From Candidatus Nanoarchaeia archaeon (GTDB lineage Archaea; Nanobdellota; Nanobdellia; Woesearchaeales; JANQNE01): 64,000 nucleotides of DNA. Location: positions 150,012 to 214,011 of the forward strand of contig JANQNE010000010.1 in the NCBI GenBank assembly GCA_028279725.1, in the 5' to 3' direction. The stretch's first letter is position 1; each line of letters starts with the position of its first letter. Position numbers and translations under genes: made by a program. The notes beneath the pieces are model-generated. The model did no database searches. It worked only from the letters and a program-made list of their open reading frames with translations, and was not told where the DNA came from. Below are positions 1 through 8,600 of the stretch, one piece after another.

Positions 1-138
1 GAAAAGATAGAGATGTTTGAGAAAGAAGCTCAAAAACTAGGCTCTGAAGTAAAGATCATCTCCACAGAAACAAGAGAAGGAGTTCAATTAAAAGACTTAG
101 GGAAAGTCGCAGCAATTCTTAGATATGAGGTGCAGTAA
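1..138 (+). CDS. pelA: Pelota (mRNA surveillance protein), 3' end only
   Basis: The window opens inside a gene. Frame 1 codes for 45 residues and ends at a TAA at 136-138. The last residues (LKDLGKVAAILRYEVQ) match the conserved end of archaeal pelota (KLGGIAAILRY), the C-terminal eRF1-like domain 3. Pelota (Dom34) acts with aEF1A-type GTPases to rescue ribosomes stalled on damaged or stopless mRNA in the cytoplasm. The upstream, larger part lies outside the window. The next gene starts two bases after this stop, so the two are probably co-transcribed. Identification rests on this short tail and is good but not certain. Confidence 0.85.
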   Translation, partial: EKIEMFEKEAQKLGSEVKIISTETREGVQLKDLGKVAAILRYEVQ

Positions 139-139
139 A

Positions 140-841
140 ATGGATCTCATAGAAGAGTCTTTTACAAGACTTTTTCCAGAAAGATTATTCAATTATTCTA
201 CAGATATAAAATATTCAGGAAAATTCAAAGATTATAACGCAAATATAAGAAGAAACTCTTACAAGATTCAACTAAGCCTAAGCAAAAGCTGGAGACACAT
301 AAATAAAGAGATCAAAATCGGACTAATACAGTCGCTCCTTCTCAAGATATTCAAAGAAAAAAAGAACACCACAAACATCGACATATACAATTACTTCATA
401 AAAAAACTACATATATCAGCTCCAAAAACAGAATCACACCCTATTCTTGAAGATTCTTTCAACAGGGTAAATGAAAAGTACTTCTATAATATAATAGAGC
501 AGCCAAATCTCTGCTGGGGAACAGACTCTATAAGAAAACTTGGTTCATACGAGTATCAGACAGATACCATAACTATAAGCAGGATCTTTGAGTCAGAACC
601 AGAATTGCTTGACTATGTAATGTATCATGAATTACTGCACAAAAAGCACAAATTCTATCATAAAAATGGCAGAAACTATCACCACACAAAAACATTCAAA
701 ACAGCAGAGAAACAATTCGAGAATTCAGCGAGAATAGAGTCAAAAATAAGAGTATTGACCTCTAAACACCAGAAAAGTACTCATTCACCATTTTTTAACC
801 TGATAAAGCGCAATTTCTCCCTTTTTAATAGAAAGCTTTAA
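140..841 (+). CDS. SprT/YgjP-like zinc metalloprotease domain protein (233 aa)
   Basis: A soluble 233-residue protein with a zinc-protease motif HELLH at residues 163-167 and a downstream HHTKTF around residue 181, as in SprT/YgjP-type proteins where HExxH and a later His bind zinc. The N-terminal ~110 residues are lysine-rich and have no recognised domain. Family members are cytoplasmic; eukaryotic SprT proteins degrade DNA-protein crosslinks, but no substrate is shown here. The start at 140 is preferred over an in-frame ATG at 125: the SD-like GAGGTG at 127-132 lies 7 nt before 140, and 125 lies inside the pelota end. The family call is fairly sure; the function is unknown. Confidence 0.72.
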   Translation: MDLIEESFTRLFPERLFNYSTDIKYSGKFKDYNANIRRNSYKIQLSLSKSWRHINKEIKIGLIQSLLLKIFKEKKNTTNIDIYNYFIKKLHISAPKTESHPILEDSFNRVNEKYFYNIIEQPNLCWGTDSIRKLGSYEYQTDTITISRIFESEPELLDYVMYHELLHKKHKFYHKNGRNYHHTKTFKTAEKQFENSARIESKIRVLTSKHQKSTHSPFFNLIKRNFSLFNRKL

Positions 842-847
842 ATAAAA
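836..847 (+). promoter_or_regulatory. TATA box for the histone gene
   Basis: CTTTAAATAAAA overlaps the stop codon of the metalloprotease gene. It predicts transcription starting near 870, giving a short leader that carries the SD GGAGG at 895-899, 7 nt before the histone ATG. Confidence 0.5.
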
Positions 848-906
848 CCCCACTTCTCTAAAAAGTAACTTTTTACAAGTCTAAAACAAAAAACGGAGGC
901 GGTATT

Positions 907-1116
907 ATGGCTTCACAAAGACTATTACCACTGGCTGCTATGGAGAAAATCCTAAAACTAGCAGGCGCAGAGAGAGTCTCAGACAGGGCAAAAGTAGCTC
1001 TAAAGAACGTTATTGAAGACTCAGCAGAAGGTATTGCATCTCAGGCAGTCAAGCTTGCACTGCACGCAGGCAGGAAGACAGTAAAGGCTGGAGATATCAA
1101 ACTTGCTGCAAAATAA
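907..1116 (+). CDS. Archaeal histone (69 aa)
   Basis: A 69-residue protein made of a single histone fold: helix 1 (PLAAMEKILKLAGAERVS), a long central helix (RAKVALKNVIEDSAEGIASQ) and helix 3 ending KAGDIKLAAK. The length and the LHAGRKTVKAGDI segment match HMf-type archaeal histones, which form dimers and wrap DNA into nucleosome-like fibres. It lacks N- or C-terminal tails. The start at 907 has the SD GGAGG at 895-899. It stands alone with its own promoter and a T-rich run downstream, suiting a strongly expressed single gene. Confidence 0.95.
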   Translation: MASQRLLPLAAMEKILKLAGAERVSDRAKVALKNVIEDSAEGIASQAVKLALHAGRKTVKAGDIKLAAK

Positions 1117-1135
1117 AAAGATATATTAACAACTG

Positions 1136-1149
1136 TTTTTTCCTTTTTT
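1136..1149 (+). terminator. T-rich terminator after the histone gene
   Basis: Two runs of six T separated by CC lie 20 bases after the histone stop. Archaeal RNA polymerase stops at such T tracts without needing a hairpin. Confidence 0.45.
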
Positions 1150-1175
1150 GAAAATTCGAGGGAAGGTGATGTTTT

Positions 1176-1574
1176 ATGGCAGGAACTAAGATGGAGAGTA
1201 TTGGGCATTTGCAGAAAGGCAGTTATATTGTTATTGATGGTGTCGCTTGCAAGACTGTAGACACACAGACTTCAAGACCAGGAAAACATGGTCACGCTAA
1301 GGTAAGGCTTACAGCAGTAGGTTTGATAGATGACAAGAAAAGAGTTATCGTACTGCCAGGACATGATAATGTTGAAGTTCCTATAATAGAAAAAAAGAGT
1401 GCTCAGGTTTTATCCATTCAGGGAAACATGGCAAATGTTATGGATGCTGAAACTTATGAGACTTTCGACTTAAAGATTCCGGAAGAACTTAAAGCAGAAG
1501 TTGTTGAAGGAGTTAACGTCCTTTATTGGGAGATCTTGAGCGATAAGGTGATGAAGCAGGTAAAGACAGAATAG
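1176..1574 (+). CDS. eif5A: Translation initiation factor aIF5A
   Basis: A 132-residue protein of normal length for aIF5A. The hypusination loop TSRPGKHGHAK places the modified lysine at residue 37. The N-terminal SH3-like domain is followed by an OB-fold domain. aIF5A helps the ribosome through slow peptide bonds such as polyproline and needs deoxyhypusine synthase, which is not in this window. The start at 1176 has the SD AAGGTGAT at 1163-1170. It is followed by an unusual 79-bp repeat-flanked insertion and then by the L40e gene. Confidence 0.96.
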   Translation: MAGTKMESIGHLQKGSYIVIDGVACKTVDTQTSRPGKHGHAKVRLTAVGLIDDKKRVIVLPGHDNVEVPIIEKKSAQVLSIQGNMANVMDAETYETFDLKIPEELKAEVVEGVNVLYWEILSDKVMKQVKTE

Positions 1575-1652
1575 TGGGATTTTTGCCGAAGGCAAAATGT
1601 CGCACACTTTTTACCAGATTTTTGAGAAAAATCTGCAAGTAAAGACAGAATA
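1556..1652 (+). repeat. 79-bp insertion with two hairpins bounded by an 18-bp direct repeat
   Basis: The end of the aIF5A gene is repeated: 1556-1573 and 1635-1652 match at 17 of 18 bases (core GTAAAGACAGAATA). Between them are two perfect hairpins: a 7-bp stem TTTTGCC/GGCAAAA (1581-1587, 1591-1597; loop GAA) and a 9-bp stem CAGATTTTT/AAAAATCTG (1615-1623, 1627-1635; loop GAG). This looks like insertion of a small palindromic element with duplication of the target. A tandem duplication of the gene end that later diverged is the alternative. It may act as a processing site or attenuator between aIF5A and L40e. Confidence 0.6.
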
Positions 1653-1668
1653 AGGATGGACTGATAAA

Positions 1669-1830
1669 ATGGTTAAATTTCCAGAAGCACAGACAAGATT
1701 GTACAAGAATATCTTTGTTTGCAAGGTCTGCAAAGCAAAGATAAGAGCTCCTAATATGAAAGTTATCCAGGGCAAGATCTTGTGCAGGAACTGCAAATCA
1801 AAAGCACTTAGGACTGTTAGAAAGAAATAA
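1669..1830 (+). CDS. rpl40e: 50S ribosomal protein L40e (53 aa)
   Basis: A short zinc-ribbon protein read from ATG 1669 to TAA 1828-1830. It opens MVKFPEAQTRLYKN, the typical L40e start, and has CKVC at residues 18-21 and CRNC at 39-42, which would bind one zinc ion. The C-terminus is basic, as expected for rRNA binding on the large subunit. An SD-like AAGGATGG lies at 1653-1660. It follows aIF5A and is probably on the same transcript. A T-rich run follows the stop. Confidence 0.9.
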   Translation: MVKFPEAQTRLYKNIFVCKVCKAKIRAPNMKVIQGKILCRNCKSKALRTVRKK

Positions 1831-1869
1831 TTTTATTTTTTTCTTTAAATCTTAAAAGAGAGGTTTATC

Positions 1870-3048
1870 ATGGCTTTAACTTCATTTTTGATTGAATACA
1901 AATGGGTTCTTTTGTTCTATATCATAATCTTTTCATTGATCTACATAAACAGGAAAAAATTTGACATAAAAGGTATTGTTGCCTTATACCGGACAAAATT
2001 CGGATTAAAGTTCATAGATAAGATAACAGCCAGATACAAAGAACTCATCAAGCTAATCGGCTACATAGGAATAGGTGCTGGTTATGTGGGCCTTATAACT
2101 ATATCAGTCATTCTAGTAAAAAACCTTTTCTCATTATTGACAAAACCAGAAGCAGAAGCAGCTGTCGGGTTGATAATTCCAGGAGTACACATACCTGGTT
2201 CCCCGATCTTCTTGCCTTTCTGGTTTGGAATCATAGCTTTATTCACAGTTGTTCTCATACATGAGTTCGGCCATGGCATCGTAGCAAAGGCTCACGGACT
2301 TAAGATAAAATCATCAGGTTTTGGTATGTTTGCAATATTTCCGATAGCTTTTGTAGAGCCAGAAGAAAAACATCTTAGAAAACAGAAAGACACTGTTCAA
2401 TATTCTGTATTTGCAGCAGGCCCTTTCTTCAACATACTTACAGCATTCTTAGTCATCTTAATTCTCTCATTTATATTCATCCCTGTGCAAGGAGCGATAA
2501 CAAACCCGGTTGGTTTCTCAATATCTGGAGTGCAGGAAGGATTTCCAGCTGAAGCAGCAGGACTAAAAGGGGGGATGATAATAACTGAAATTAACAACAT
2601 TCCAACTAAAGATTATAATGCTTTTAGTGAAGCTATGAAATATGTAAAACCAGGAGAAAAGATAACTGTAAAAGCAGACAACTCTTTGTTCGAAATAACC
2701 ACAACAAACAGTCCGGATGACAACACCAAACCTTATCTTGGGATAACTGGATTAGACAATGAAGTAAGGCTAAAGAATGATTCACCTCTTTCAAGATTCC
2801 TATTCTCAATATTCACTTGGTTTAAGACACTTTTCGGATGGATAGGTGTATTAAGCCTTGGAATCGGATTAGCAAACCTCCTTCCACTGGGTCCTGTCGA
2901 TGGAGGAAGGATGCTTCAAGTATCCTTACTAAAACTTACAAAAGATAAAGAAAAAGGAAATAAGATATGGATCAACATAACTATCATCTGCTTATTTATA
3001 CTTATCATAAACATATTCTTGCCTTTACTAAGGTCAATATTCTCTTAA
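1870..3048 (+). CDS. Site-2 protease, M50 family membrane metalloprotease with PDZ domain
   Basis: A 392-residue integral membrane protease. The zinc motif HEFGH is at residues 131-135 within a hydrophobic helix, and the second conserved segment LPLGPVDGG is near residues 338-346, supplying the Asp ligand. A PDZ domain occupies about residues 215-290 between the membrane segments. Membrane helices lie near the N-terminus (8-26), 63-90, 115-135, 180-205, 310-340 and 365-388. Site-2 proteases cut membrane-anchored regulators or leftover signal peptides within the bilayer; the substrate here is unknown. An SD AGAGAGG precedes ATG 1870. The TrmJ gene starts one base after its stop, so the two form an operon. 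Confidence 0.92.
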   Translation: MALTSFLIEYKWVLLFYIIIFSLIYINRKKFDIKGIVALYRTKFGLKFIDKITARYKELIKLIGYIGIGAGYVGLITISVILVKNLFSLLTKPEAEAAVGLIIPGVHIPGSPIFLPFWFGIIALFTVVLIHEFGHGIVAKAHGLKIKSSGFGMFAIFPIAFVEPEEKHLRKQKDTVQYSVFAAGPFFNILTAFLVILILSFIFIPVQGAITNPVGFSISGVQEGFPAEAAGLKGGMIITEINNIPTKDYNAFSEAMKYVKPGEKITVKADNSLFEITTTNSPDDNTKPYLGITGLDNEVRLKNDSPLSRFLFSIFTWFKTLFGWIGVLSLGIGLANLLPLGPVDGGRMLQVSLLKLTKDKEKGNKIWINITIICLFILIINIFLPLLRSIFS

Positions 3049-3049
3049 A

Positions 3050-3739
3050 ATGATATCAATAATTTTGGTTGAGCCAGAAAACTCTGGAAATGTTGGAGCG
3101 ATTGCAAGATCTATGGCCAATTTCGACTTCAAAAACCTTATCTTAGTCAATCCAAAATGCAATCATCTTTCTTCAGAAGCTATTGCACGTTCAAAACACG
3201 CAAAAAACATCCTAAAAAAAGCAAAAGTAAGAAAATCAATTCCAAAATCATTAGACTATCTTGTTGCAACAACATCACAGGTCGGCTCTGATTATAACAT
3301 ACCAAGATCACCCATAACTCCAGAACAGCTTGCAGAAACAATCAGAGGAAAAAAAGCAAAGATAGGCATCCTCATGGGAAGAGAAGGAACAGGTCTGCTA
3401 AATAAAGAGATACAGCAGTGTGATTTCATCGTAACTATAGAAACTTCAGATAAATATCCTGTTATGAACGTCAGCCACGCAACGTCATTGATCATGTATG
3501 AACTTCATAAAAAACTGGGAAAAAACAAGATTGCACAACACTTCAACCCAGCAACAAAAGTTGAAAAAGACCAGATATTAAAGATGCTCAGACAGTCTAT
3601 GAAAAAACTTCCATTCAAAACAAAAGAAAAACAACAAACTCAGGTAAAGGTCTGGAAAAGGCTCATAGGAAAATCATTTCTCACAAAAAGAGAAGCTTTC
3701 GCACTCATGGGTTTCCTAAAAAAGATAATTAAGAAATAA
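3050..3739 (+). CDS. trmJ: SpoU-family tRNA 2'-O-methyltransferase (TrmJ-like)
   Basis: A 229-residue SPOUT-class methyltransferase. The N-terminal LVEPENSGNVGAIARSM, the central GILMGREGTGL and the motif NVSHATSLIMYEL are the three SpoU motifs that form the knotted SAM-binding site. The N-terminus matches TrmJ, which methylates the 2'-OH of nucleotide 32 in tRNAs, rather than TrmH/TrmL. The C-terminal ~60 residues are basic and helical, as in TrmJ. It follows the site-2 protease directly. Its stop abuts the end of the next, convergent gene. The exact target nucleotide is inferred from the family. Confidence 0.87.
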   Translation: MISIILVEPENSGNVGAIARSMANFDFKNLILVNPKCNHLSSEAIARSKHAKNILKKAKVRKSIPKSLDYLVATTSQVGSDYNIPRSPITPEQLAETIRGKKAKIGILMGREGTGLLNKEIQQCDFIVTIETSDKYPVMNVSHATSLIMYELHKKLGKNKIAQHFNPATKVEKDQILKMLRQSMKKLPFKTKEKQQTQVKVWKRLIGKSFLTKREAFALMGFLKKIIKK

Positions 3740-4063
3740 TCATTGTCCTTCTTTTCTCTTATCAAAGAATTCCTTCACTCTTGGATCCATCCTTGGTTTA
3801 GCAGCTCCGCCTAATTTGTAGTACTTCTTCTCAACTTCACTTCCCCAGGAATATTCTCCTTTCTCTTTCTTGACTTCACCAAGTTCAAACTCTCCAAGAT
3901 CAACACCTTTAGCCAGATGATAATATATTGATTTCATTGTACAGCTAGGAAATATAGATCTATAGACTTTGTAGATCTCATAACCATAACCCTTACCCAT
4001 AAAATAGAGAATCTCGACTATATTCTGCCTTATATCACTTGCAACTGGTCTACCCCTTTTCAT
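3740..4063 (-). CDS. Small conserved winged-helix-like DNA-binding protein (107 aa)
   Basis: The protein starts MKRGRPVASDIRQNIVEIL and has a basic AT-hook-like start (KRGRP) followed by a helical region with YGYEIYKVY and SIYYHLAKGVDLGEFEL, which resembles the recognition helix and wing of PadR/ArsR-type regulators. An upstream in-frame start at 4132 would add 23 residues but lies upstream of the promoter: a T/A-rich TATA (TTTTTAAATAA on the minus strand, near 4095) lies about 30 bp before 4063, predicting a nearly leaderless mRNA. It is convergent with trmJ (stops adjacent) and divergent from the next gene. I recognise the type but not a named family; the regulated genes are unknown. Confidence 0.6.
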   Translation of the reverse strand: MKRGRPVASDIRQNIVEILYFMGKGYGYEIYKVYRSIFPSCTMKSIYYHLAKGVDLGEFELGEVKKEKGEYSWGSEVEKKYYKLGGAAKPRMDPRVKEFFDKRKEGQ

Positions 4064-4169
4064 CCTATATCTAATATAGACTTTATTATTTAAAAACCTT
4101 TCTATATTGTAAATAATTAATCCAAAATTCACAGAAAAGCTTTAATATTCCGACGATAAAACACCACTT

Positions 4170-5129
4170 ATGCCAAACTTATTATTTCATCTGTCTGGAG
4201 AAAATATAGACATTGCTTTATCAGAAGTAATTACACTAACAGAACAGGAGAATTTCATGCTGATAGATAACTACTTAGTCCTTAACACAGACAAAAAGGA
4301 TCTAGAGAAAAGATTGGCTTTCACACATACGATCTACAACCTTCTCTTTATCTCAACAAGAAGCAACATACATAAAGACATAGAATCATATGACTGGAGC
4401 AGCATATACAAAAAAGACTTCTCAGTAAGAGCTATAGATTCAGACACAATAAAAGAAAAACAGCTTGCAGAATTAGTCCACAAAAAGATAAAAAACCCAA
4501 AAGTCAATCTAAAAAATCCAACTACAGAAATAATTTTCCTATTCACAAAAACAAAGATAATAGCAGCAACAAAGAACAAAGATATAGAAAAATCATTCAA
4601 AGAAAGAAGATCTCACCTAAGACCAGCTCCACATCCTACTTCATTACATCCAAGGCTTGCAAGAGCACTTATTAATATCACAGGTATAAAAAAAGGACAA
4701 TTACTAGATCCTTTCTGCGGAGCAGGAGGGATTCTTATAGAAGCAGGACTAATGGGACTAAAACCGGTTGGATATGACTTAGACAAGATAATGCTAAAAC
4801 GTGCTAAGATAAACTTAGATCATTACAAGATAAAAGATTATGAACTTTTTCAAGAAGATTCTACAAATATAAAAAAGAGGTCCAATTACATCATGACTGA
4901 CCTACCCTATGGAAAAAACTCAAAATTATCTACGAAAGACCTAGAAAAATTATACCTCGGTTTCCTAAAAACAGTCAAAAAGATACTAAAAGATAAAGCA
5001 ATAATCATATTCCCTAATTTCATAAATTACAAAAAACTAATAGAAAAATCAGAACTTAACACAATAAAAGAATTTGACCATTTCTTGCATAGATCATTAT
5101 CAAAGAAGATAGTTCTGCTCAAAAGCTGA
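4170..5129 (+). CDS. trmG10: tRNA (guanine-10 N2) methyltransferase, THUMP plus Rossmann domain
   Basis: A 319-residue protein with an N-terminal ferredoxin-like/THUMP half (1-150) and a C-terminal SAM-binding methyltransferase. DPFCGAGGILIEA (180-192) is the SAM motif I; TDLPYG (243-248) is the catalytic D/N-PPY-type motif, here with Leu in the second place as in several Trm-G10 enzymes. The conserved HLRPAPHPTSLHPRLARALIN linker also fits. Trm-G10 makes m2G/m22G at position 10 of tRNA. No SD is seen; a TATA-like CTTTAATATT near 4140 lies ~27 bp upstream of ATG 4170, so the mRNA is probably leaderless. The last 11 bp overlap the convergent DUF192 gene. Confidence 0.86.
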   Translation: MPNLLFHLSGENIDIALSEVITLTEQENFMLIDNYLVLNTDKKDLEKRLAFTHTIYNLLFISTRSNIHKDIESYDWSSIYKKDFSVRAIDSDTIKEKQLAELVHKKIKNPKVNLKNPTTEIIFLFTKTKIIAATKNKDIEKSFKERRSHLRPAPHPTSLHPRLARALINITGIKKGQLLDPFCGAGGILIEAGLMGLKPVGYDLDKIMLKRAKINLDHYKIKDYELFQEDSTNIKKRSNYIMTDLPYGKNSKLSTKDLEKLYLGFLKTVKKILKDKAIIIFPNFINYKKLIEKSELNTIKEFDHFLHRSLSKKIVLLKS

Positions 5130-5466
5130 TCTCATCTCCCACTTCAACACCACCTTTCTTCACACTTCCAACAGGCAGCTCAATAATATAACTTGCTTTT
5201 TCCTTAGGTTTTGCAGAAATAACAAAAGGCCTTACACCTTCCCTGAAATCAACTACTTTCCTATCTTTATCCAGCCACAAGACATCGATCAGAAAAAACA
5301 CAAATAGCATATGTATCCCCCATCTTCTTTCCTTGTCAAATACAAATACCAATCCTTTATCAACAATCTTCTTAGAGAACATCAGTCCTTTAGCTCTAGA
5401 CCAGACACTTTTACATAACTTAACTCCACCCACAATTTCCTTATTTTTGCTCTTATTTCTGATCAT
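5119..5466 (-). CDS. DUF192 family protein (115 aa)
   Basis: The 115-residue sequence has the DUF192 hallmarks: an N-terminal segment ending RAKGLMFSK, the central WGIHMLFVFFLIDVLWLD core, and the closing segment with VIELPVGSVKK-like features followed by VGDEISF. Some family members are exported; this one has no signal peptide and should be cytoplasmic. The function of the family is unknown. An SD-like GAGGTGAT lies 12 nt before ATG 5466, slightly far. The 3' end overlaps trmG10 by 11 bp on the other strand. Confidence 0.82.
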   Translation of the reverse strand: MIRNKSKNKEIVGGVKLCKSVWSRAKGLMFSKKIVDKGLVFVFDKERRWGIHMLFVFFLIDVLWLDKDRKVVDFREGVRPFVISAKPKEKASYIIELPVGSVKKGGVEVGDEISF

Positions 5467-5621
5467 TTCCCTACAGAAATCACCTCTTATTTATTTAATT
5501 TAGTTTACCATTCTATGATGGTATTTTATAGTGCGTTGATAATCAAAACATTTAAAAACTAATTAATGATTTATCTCCTATAGGGGGAAATTAATCTTAT
5601 AAAATAAAAGGTGGTGTTTAG
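5467..5621. promoter_or_regulatory. Divergent promoter region for DUF192 and the 1235-aa surface protein
   Basis: 155 bp between divergent genes. On the plus strand a TATA box TTTAAAAA lies at 5551-5558 and a good SD AGGTGGTG at 5609-5616 ahead of ATG 5622, giving a leader of about 40 nt. On the minus strand T/A-rich sequence upstream of 5466 and an SD GAGGTGAT serve the DUF192 gene. Confidence 0.5.
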
Positions 5622-8600
5622 ATGAAAAAATCAATACTAATAAGTTTATTTCTGGTCCTGTTTGCAACAGCAGTTTCAGGACTAACACTGGAGGAGTTTA
5701 TAGACGATGAAGATAGCGATGGCACTTATATCAATATAGAAAAACAACAGGCAGTAAACACAATAACCTTCTTGGTAAACATAACAAACTCATCAACTGC
5801 ATTAGTTAACCTCACCCATGGCGGAGTCTGTATAGGTTTGCCTGACCCATATACGATGACTTATACTGGAGTTGAGTTTGAAGATAATTGTACAGTAAAC
5901 ACCACACTCTTAACTGAAGGAAATAACACTATAACAGCTCTTGCATACAACTTTACTGGAGGAACCGACCAGGCTAACTACACTATAATTGCAGATTACA
6001 CAAGACCGATAATAAGATTTGGAGAGTGGTGGAATACACAAGATGCAGACGGAGATCCTGTGTCTTTCACACATTATTACAATCTCCTGGATGACGCAGA
6101 TATATTCTATTCACCAAATGAGACAACATTGTCCATAAAACTTAACGCAACAGACAATGATGGTATCAGTGCTGTCTTCGCTAATTTCAGTTCAGCATTT
6201 AACACTTTCATGGGTATTACTGGGGGAAACTGCAGTGATGAAGAAAATTTAACTCTATCAGGAAATTATTGGGTATTGGATTGTGATCTTGGATCTTTTA
6301 ACAAATCACTTATAGAAAACAGCTCACAATCTGGAGAAGACCCTGTCCTTGGATTTGACATAACCTTCAGCGCAGAAGATATTGCAGGAAATCCATCTTC
6401 ATATCTTTTCAACTCCTCAGCAGCAGGAGAAACAGCTTGTGATGTTCAGGGAGTCCCCCCAAGTGAATGTCTTCCAGTCCTAACTCCTATATTGATCCAC
6501 TCAATTGGTGTTATGGGTCCAGAAGTATCAGAATATGAGGAAGATGATGCTTGTTTCAATTTTGGTTCAGGAACAACCGACTTCGACTTAGAAACAAACT
6601 TCTCAGCTGTTGACTTTACGATAGATATGGAAGTTAACTTGACTTGCATATACGATTATTGGAATCATACAGGAGACCTGCCTGCAGAAACAGGATTCAA
6701 AAGGATGATGATAATAAACTTCTCTAATCTTGATTTCAACAACCAGGAAACAGCTATGAAACTATCTATGCTTGCTGACAACATTGATGTGGAGTTTAAG
6801 TTCCCGGGAGAATTCGGAGAATCTTATATCTATATCAATTCATCCTATTTCGCAGAATTAAACGAAAGTGCAACAATAAGATTCTTCCACTTACCATTTA
6901 AAGGAGAGCCAGCAATTATGGGTGCACCGGGTGCAGCAGGTGTTACAGGAGCATCAGTCTGGGAAGAGTTCACAGATCCTTTCTGGAGCAATCTGACAGC
7001 AGGAAATCTTACTTTTAATGTTTTAGGTTTCTCACAGTATAACATAACAGATAATGCAACACCTGTTATTCAGATAGTATATCCTACAAATGGAACAGGA
7101 TACACGACAGCTGTAACTTTGTTGAATTTCACAGTAAATGGAACTGGGACTGATATAAGTTCAGTTACAGCTACTGTAAATGGGGCAAGCTACCTCTATA
7201 ATAGCACTATAAATACTTCAAACTGTACAGACCTGGACGGAGAGACTAGCATATGTGAAATAATCTTAAACTTAACAGACGGAAGCCATAATGTAACGAT
7301 AGTTGCTTATGATTATGGAGGAACTTCTGGAAACAGCAGAACAAAGACAATTTCATTTACACAAGACTCAACTTCTCCTTATTTTACACAAACAACTCCC
7401 ATAAATACAACTAAAGAGTATCATTCAGCATTCACCTATGATGTCAATGCAACAGATGCAATAGCCTTTGATTCCTTTTCGATAAATGACACAACAGACT
7501 TTGCAATAGAAGCAGCTACAGGAGTTATAACTAATAACACACCTTTAACTATTGGAGTATATTCTGTCAACATAACTATTAACGATACAGCAGGAAATGA
7601 GAATTCAACAATTATCAGCCTTGCTGTCTCAGACACAACAGCTCCGACATGGTCACAGACACCTTCCTCACAAACAAATGAATATGGCACATCGTTCACC
7701 TATGATGTCAATGCAACAGATGCACAGGCGATAACTTATTCGATAAATGACACAAATAACTTTAGTGTTGTTGGAGGGACAGGAGTGATAACGAATAACA
7801 CAGTTCTTTCTTTAGGAGCATATTCTCTTCAGATAAATGCAACAGATGCGAGCAGCAATACCATTACAACAACAACAGTGATAACTGTTTCAGATACAAC
7901 AGCCCCTTATTTTAGTCCATTGCCAACAACACAAGAGATTAATTACACACAGGCTTTTGGATATCAGATAAATGGAGCAGACAATCATGCTGTCGATGGA
8001 TATAGTGTAAGTGATTCTACAAACTTCGTAATCAATTCAACAGGATATCTTTTAAACAATACACTATTGGCTGTTGGAATATATAATCTGACAATAACCG
8101 CAAATGATTCAAGTGGGAATGAGAATACGACAAATCTGATAGTAAAAGTCAGCTTGGCTGAAACCTCTAATGTAACAGCTAACGCATCTACAGAAATTGA
8201 TTTGTCTAATGCAGATTCAAACATCACATTGTTCGTAGGATCAAATGTCACAACAGTGATATTAGCGACAAAACAGACACCGACAGCTTCAGGAACAACC
8301 TCAAGTTTAACTGCATTAAAAGGGCTCAATATTACTGTAGATAACAGCACAAGCGGAAACCTAACATGGGCTTTAATCAAGATATATTATCTTCAGTCAG
8401 AACTTACATCAGCGAACATAAATGAATCATCACTGAAGATTTACTATTACAACGAGACTGCAGGAGATTGGCAGCTAGAACCAAACCAGGGTGTAGACAC
8501 ATCCAATAACTATGTTTGGGCAAACGTAACTCACTTTAGCCTATTCGGAACATTTGGAACTGCACCTCAGGAAGCAGAAGAGGAAGAAGAGGAAACACCT

